Origin: Callipepla californica brunnescens
Lineage: Eukaryota; Chordata; Aves; Galliformes; Odontophoridae
DNA: 64,000 nucleotides
Assembly (NCBI GenBank): GCA_023055505.1
Contig: JALIRH010000002.1
Coordinates: 21,514,437-21,578,436 of the forward strand
Reading direction: 5' to 3'
The notes below the pieces were generated by a model that was not told the DNA's origin, did no database searches, and worked only from the letters and a program-made list of their open reading frames with translations. The translations under genes and the position numbers were made by a program. This document shows positions 61,665 to 64,000 of this stretch, piece after piece. Position 1 is the first letter of the stretch. Each line of letters begins with the position of its first letter.

Positions 61665-62107
61665 ATGTTAGGTCCCAGTCTATATACATATCTGGGATTA
61701 CCCCGACCCAGCTGCAAAAATTTGTTGACCCTCATTAAGTTAACATGGGCCCACCTTCTGAGTTTGCCAAGGTCCCTCTGGATGGCATCCCTTCCTTTTG
61801 CCATATCAACTGGATCACTCAGCTTGGTGTCATCAGCAAAACTGCTGAGGGTGCACTCAATCCTATCATCTATGTCACTGATAAAGATGTTAAAGAGCAC
61901 TGGTCCCAAGACAGACCTCTGTGGAACACCATTCACCACCAGCCTCCACTTGGGTATAGAATGGCTGACCACTACCCTCTGGCTGTGACCTTCCAACCAA
62001 TTCCTTATCCACCTTTCAAATCCATATCAATTTGATTTAGAGATAAGGATTTTGTTGGAGATCATGTCAAAGGCTTTGAGTAACAAGGTTTCCAGCATTT
62101 CCCACCA
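61665..62107 (-). mobile_element. Internal CR1 LINE fragment: reverse-transcriptase region without 3' end
   Basis: A minus-strand frame at 61996-61658 encodes [19 protein letters not shown], the catalytic box FADDTKLS, then [18 protein letters not shown] and NPRYVYRLG. Upstream codons (about 62070-62000) resemble the KAFD and GRSQRVVV region. The match stops just after YRLGPN. No C-terminal region or octamer terminus follows. Confidence 0.92.
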
Positions 62108-64000
62108 GAAAGATGTTTTCAAATGTAATGAACAGTCCATTTTTTTAAGAGCATTTGCCTGCATAAGTAACAGAGGAAAGGCCATTTAATGGAAGGAGGG
62201 CATTGAGCCATTTAAGGAAAAAATTTTCTCAGCACAAAATACTGAATTTGCTGCTCTGTAAAATAGAAATGTTTGAGAATTTCAGTTTAAACCAAAGAAG
62301 CTTCCTGGAGACAAAACCCTGCCTATTTTAACATTCTTTGATGTCAGCTGAAAAGCAGAGGCAGAGCAATCTCAAGCTCTGGAGCAGAATGGAATCAAGA
62401 GAGAGGTTCCTAACAGCTGAGTCACCCTGTTCGTGCCAGCCAGAGCACATACATACTCTGACTTGCCAGCTGGGGAGGCTTTCCCAGATAGCCCCTGCTG
62501 GGAGCATTTCAGCTGGGCCTAACAATATGACACATGCCACGGATAGCAAACATTAATGCCAGTGCTTTCAATCAGTCACGCAGAGTAAAAATTGCAGGTA
62601 TCTTTTAAACATTCAAAGTAGAATTCAAAAGCTGCAGTAAAGCTACCCAATGATTCCAGAAGCTCAGCCACTACTCATTCTTTCCAGGAGTCAAAGGTCT
62701 GTAGGGCAGCATACCCAGAATCAACATACACATGCATTTTTTTGTTTTAGAAAATGGTGATGCACATTCTACATCCAGCAAAGAGGCTGAATTTGGGCTA
62801 CGTCAATAAGTACACAGCTATACCTGCAATACTGCTGGCAAAAGGAAGCAAAGTGCTTCCCACACAGCAGTATCTCTTGAGCGCCACATTTAGCACCTAG
62901 TGTATGTACAAGAAAAACCACTAGAACTGTGGTTAGTGATGACATGTGCCTGTTTGGTTTGTTTGTTTGCTTGCTTTAATCACTGCAAACACCAGAAAAA
63001 TTAAGGTTTAGAAAAGATTCAGGATGAGCTGGCTTATTTCCATATTTGTGAACTTGCATATAATTCAGAATATTTGGGATTTTTTTCAGCCTTGAGATAA
63101 TTGAATCCCCTAGGCTACAGCTGCTTTATCTTTCAGAGGCAGGCTCTGCTGCTGAATGAACAGGCTGGGAGCTGCTCCTGCTATATTCTCTACCGGTGTT
63201 CTGTCAGGCAGAAAATTATACTATCAGTAAATTAGATTATCTGGCTTTCTTACAGGTGAACCTGATTCTCATAAGGTACATAGAGGAAGACTGTGACTGA
63301 CCAAATTTAGCAAGATGGCTATTAGATATTTTAGGTTAGAACTCCATTTAGTGCAAAGTTCTAGGATAACCATCACTATCTGAAACATCGTAGCTGTGTT
63401 AATAAACTCACTTTCAAAACCTATATCTATCTCTGGGGAGGATTGTTTCATCCTAGGCTGATATCTTGGGCTACAGTTTGTGCCCCTCAACTAAGCAGCT
63501 CTGACTGAAGTTAGTGCCTGCAGTTCTGTGATTTTCAGGACAATTATAGAATTGATAACTTACAAATGTCAGTATTAAGCTTTTATGAGACATCAAATGA
63601 TTTATAGAGACAAATCTTACACTAAAAGAAAAGAATGCTTATGCATGCCTTGTCATGAAGCGCCTATTCATGCTCTGCATGGAGAGACGGGCAGGTTGGT
63701 CATAATTTCATGCTTATCCATTCATATATCAATCTCTTTCCTAATCAGACCTGTCAGTTCACATAGTTTCCAACTCTTTGTCTTCATTTTTTTCCAGCTG
63801 GCCACACCAGTTTATTCTTCCTTTGTGGAACAGCATGTGCACTGAATTTTAAAGACCGTCCTTCTTCCAGTGTTTCAGAACAAGAAATTCACTTCAATTA
63901 CAATACAGTGGCACTGAGCTTCTTCAGGAAATGTGTGTTTGGATTATTGACTGGTCCAGGAATACAACTGATAAATTATCACATCTTATTTATATAATTA
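62108..64000. other. Intergenic sequence to the end of the window, no gene seen
   Basis: Unique sequence with a (TTTG)n tract at 62951-62976. No gene or further CR1 recognised. Confidence 0.65.
62951..62976. repeat. (TTTG)n microsatellite
   Basis: Tgtttggtttg followed by tttgtttgcttgc units. Confidence 0.85.

Overview
The window is vertebrate nuclear DNA, almost certainly from a bird. Long AT-rich introns with GT-AG splice sites, one dispersed coding gene and about sixteen CR1 (chicken repeat 1) LINE fragments in both orientations point to a bird; a galliform such as chicken is my best guess, but the species is not proven. I see no bacterial, organellar or viral gene, no rRNA or tRNA gene and no CRISPR array.

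Region 1 (1-10.88 kb, + strand) is the 3' part of the gene for cadherin-17 (CDH17, LI-cadherin). Eight coding exons (288-364, 1603-1794, 2843-3087, 4898-5028, 6183-6419, 7769-7885, 7990-8106, 10023-10129) join in phase with consensus splice sites and give 406 residues. They cover the end of cadherin repeat EC4, repeats EC5 to EC7, a membrane-proximal cysteine stretch, one membrane span, a very short lysine-rich tail and a stop codon. A 3' UTR of about 740 bases with an AATAAA signal follows. The 5' exons and promoter lie upstream of the window.

Region 2 (10.88-64 kb) has no protein-coding gene that I can support. It is unique, mostly AT-rich sequence with CR1 insertions, microsatellites and a few small duplications. 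Most CR1 pieces are 5'-truncated 3' ends of 90-530 bp. Two stand out. One is a nearly complete but decayed element at about 43.54-47.64 kb, with remnants of the ORF1 esterase and of the ORF2 endonuclease and reverse transcriptase. The other is an internal reverse-transcriptase fragment at about 61.67-62.11 kb on the minus strand, which lacks the 3' end. An older, much more diverged CR1-like copy lies at about 21.05-22.06 kb.

The most useful observations are: loss of the RGD triplet in EC6 (EGD here) relative to human CDH17; a non-canonical EC5-EC6 calcium linker; the long CR1 copy with identifiable inactivating lesions; (GTTT)n expansions inside CR1 copies; two solo CR1 tails that begin at the same base; and an inverted pair of octamer motifs in otherwise unexplained intergenic DNA. 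I found no convincing new multi-gene system.
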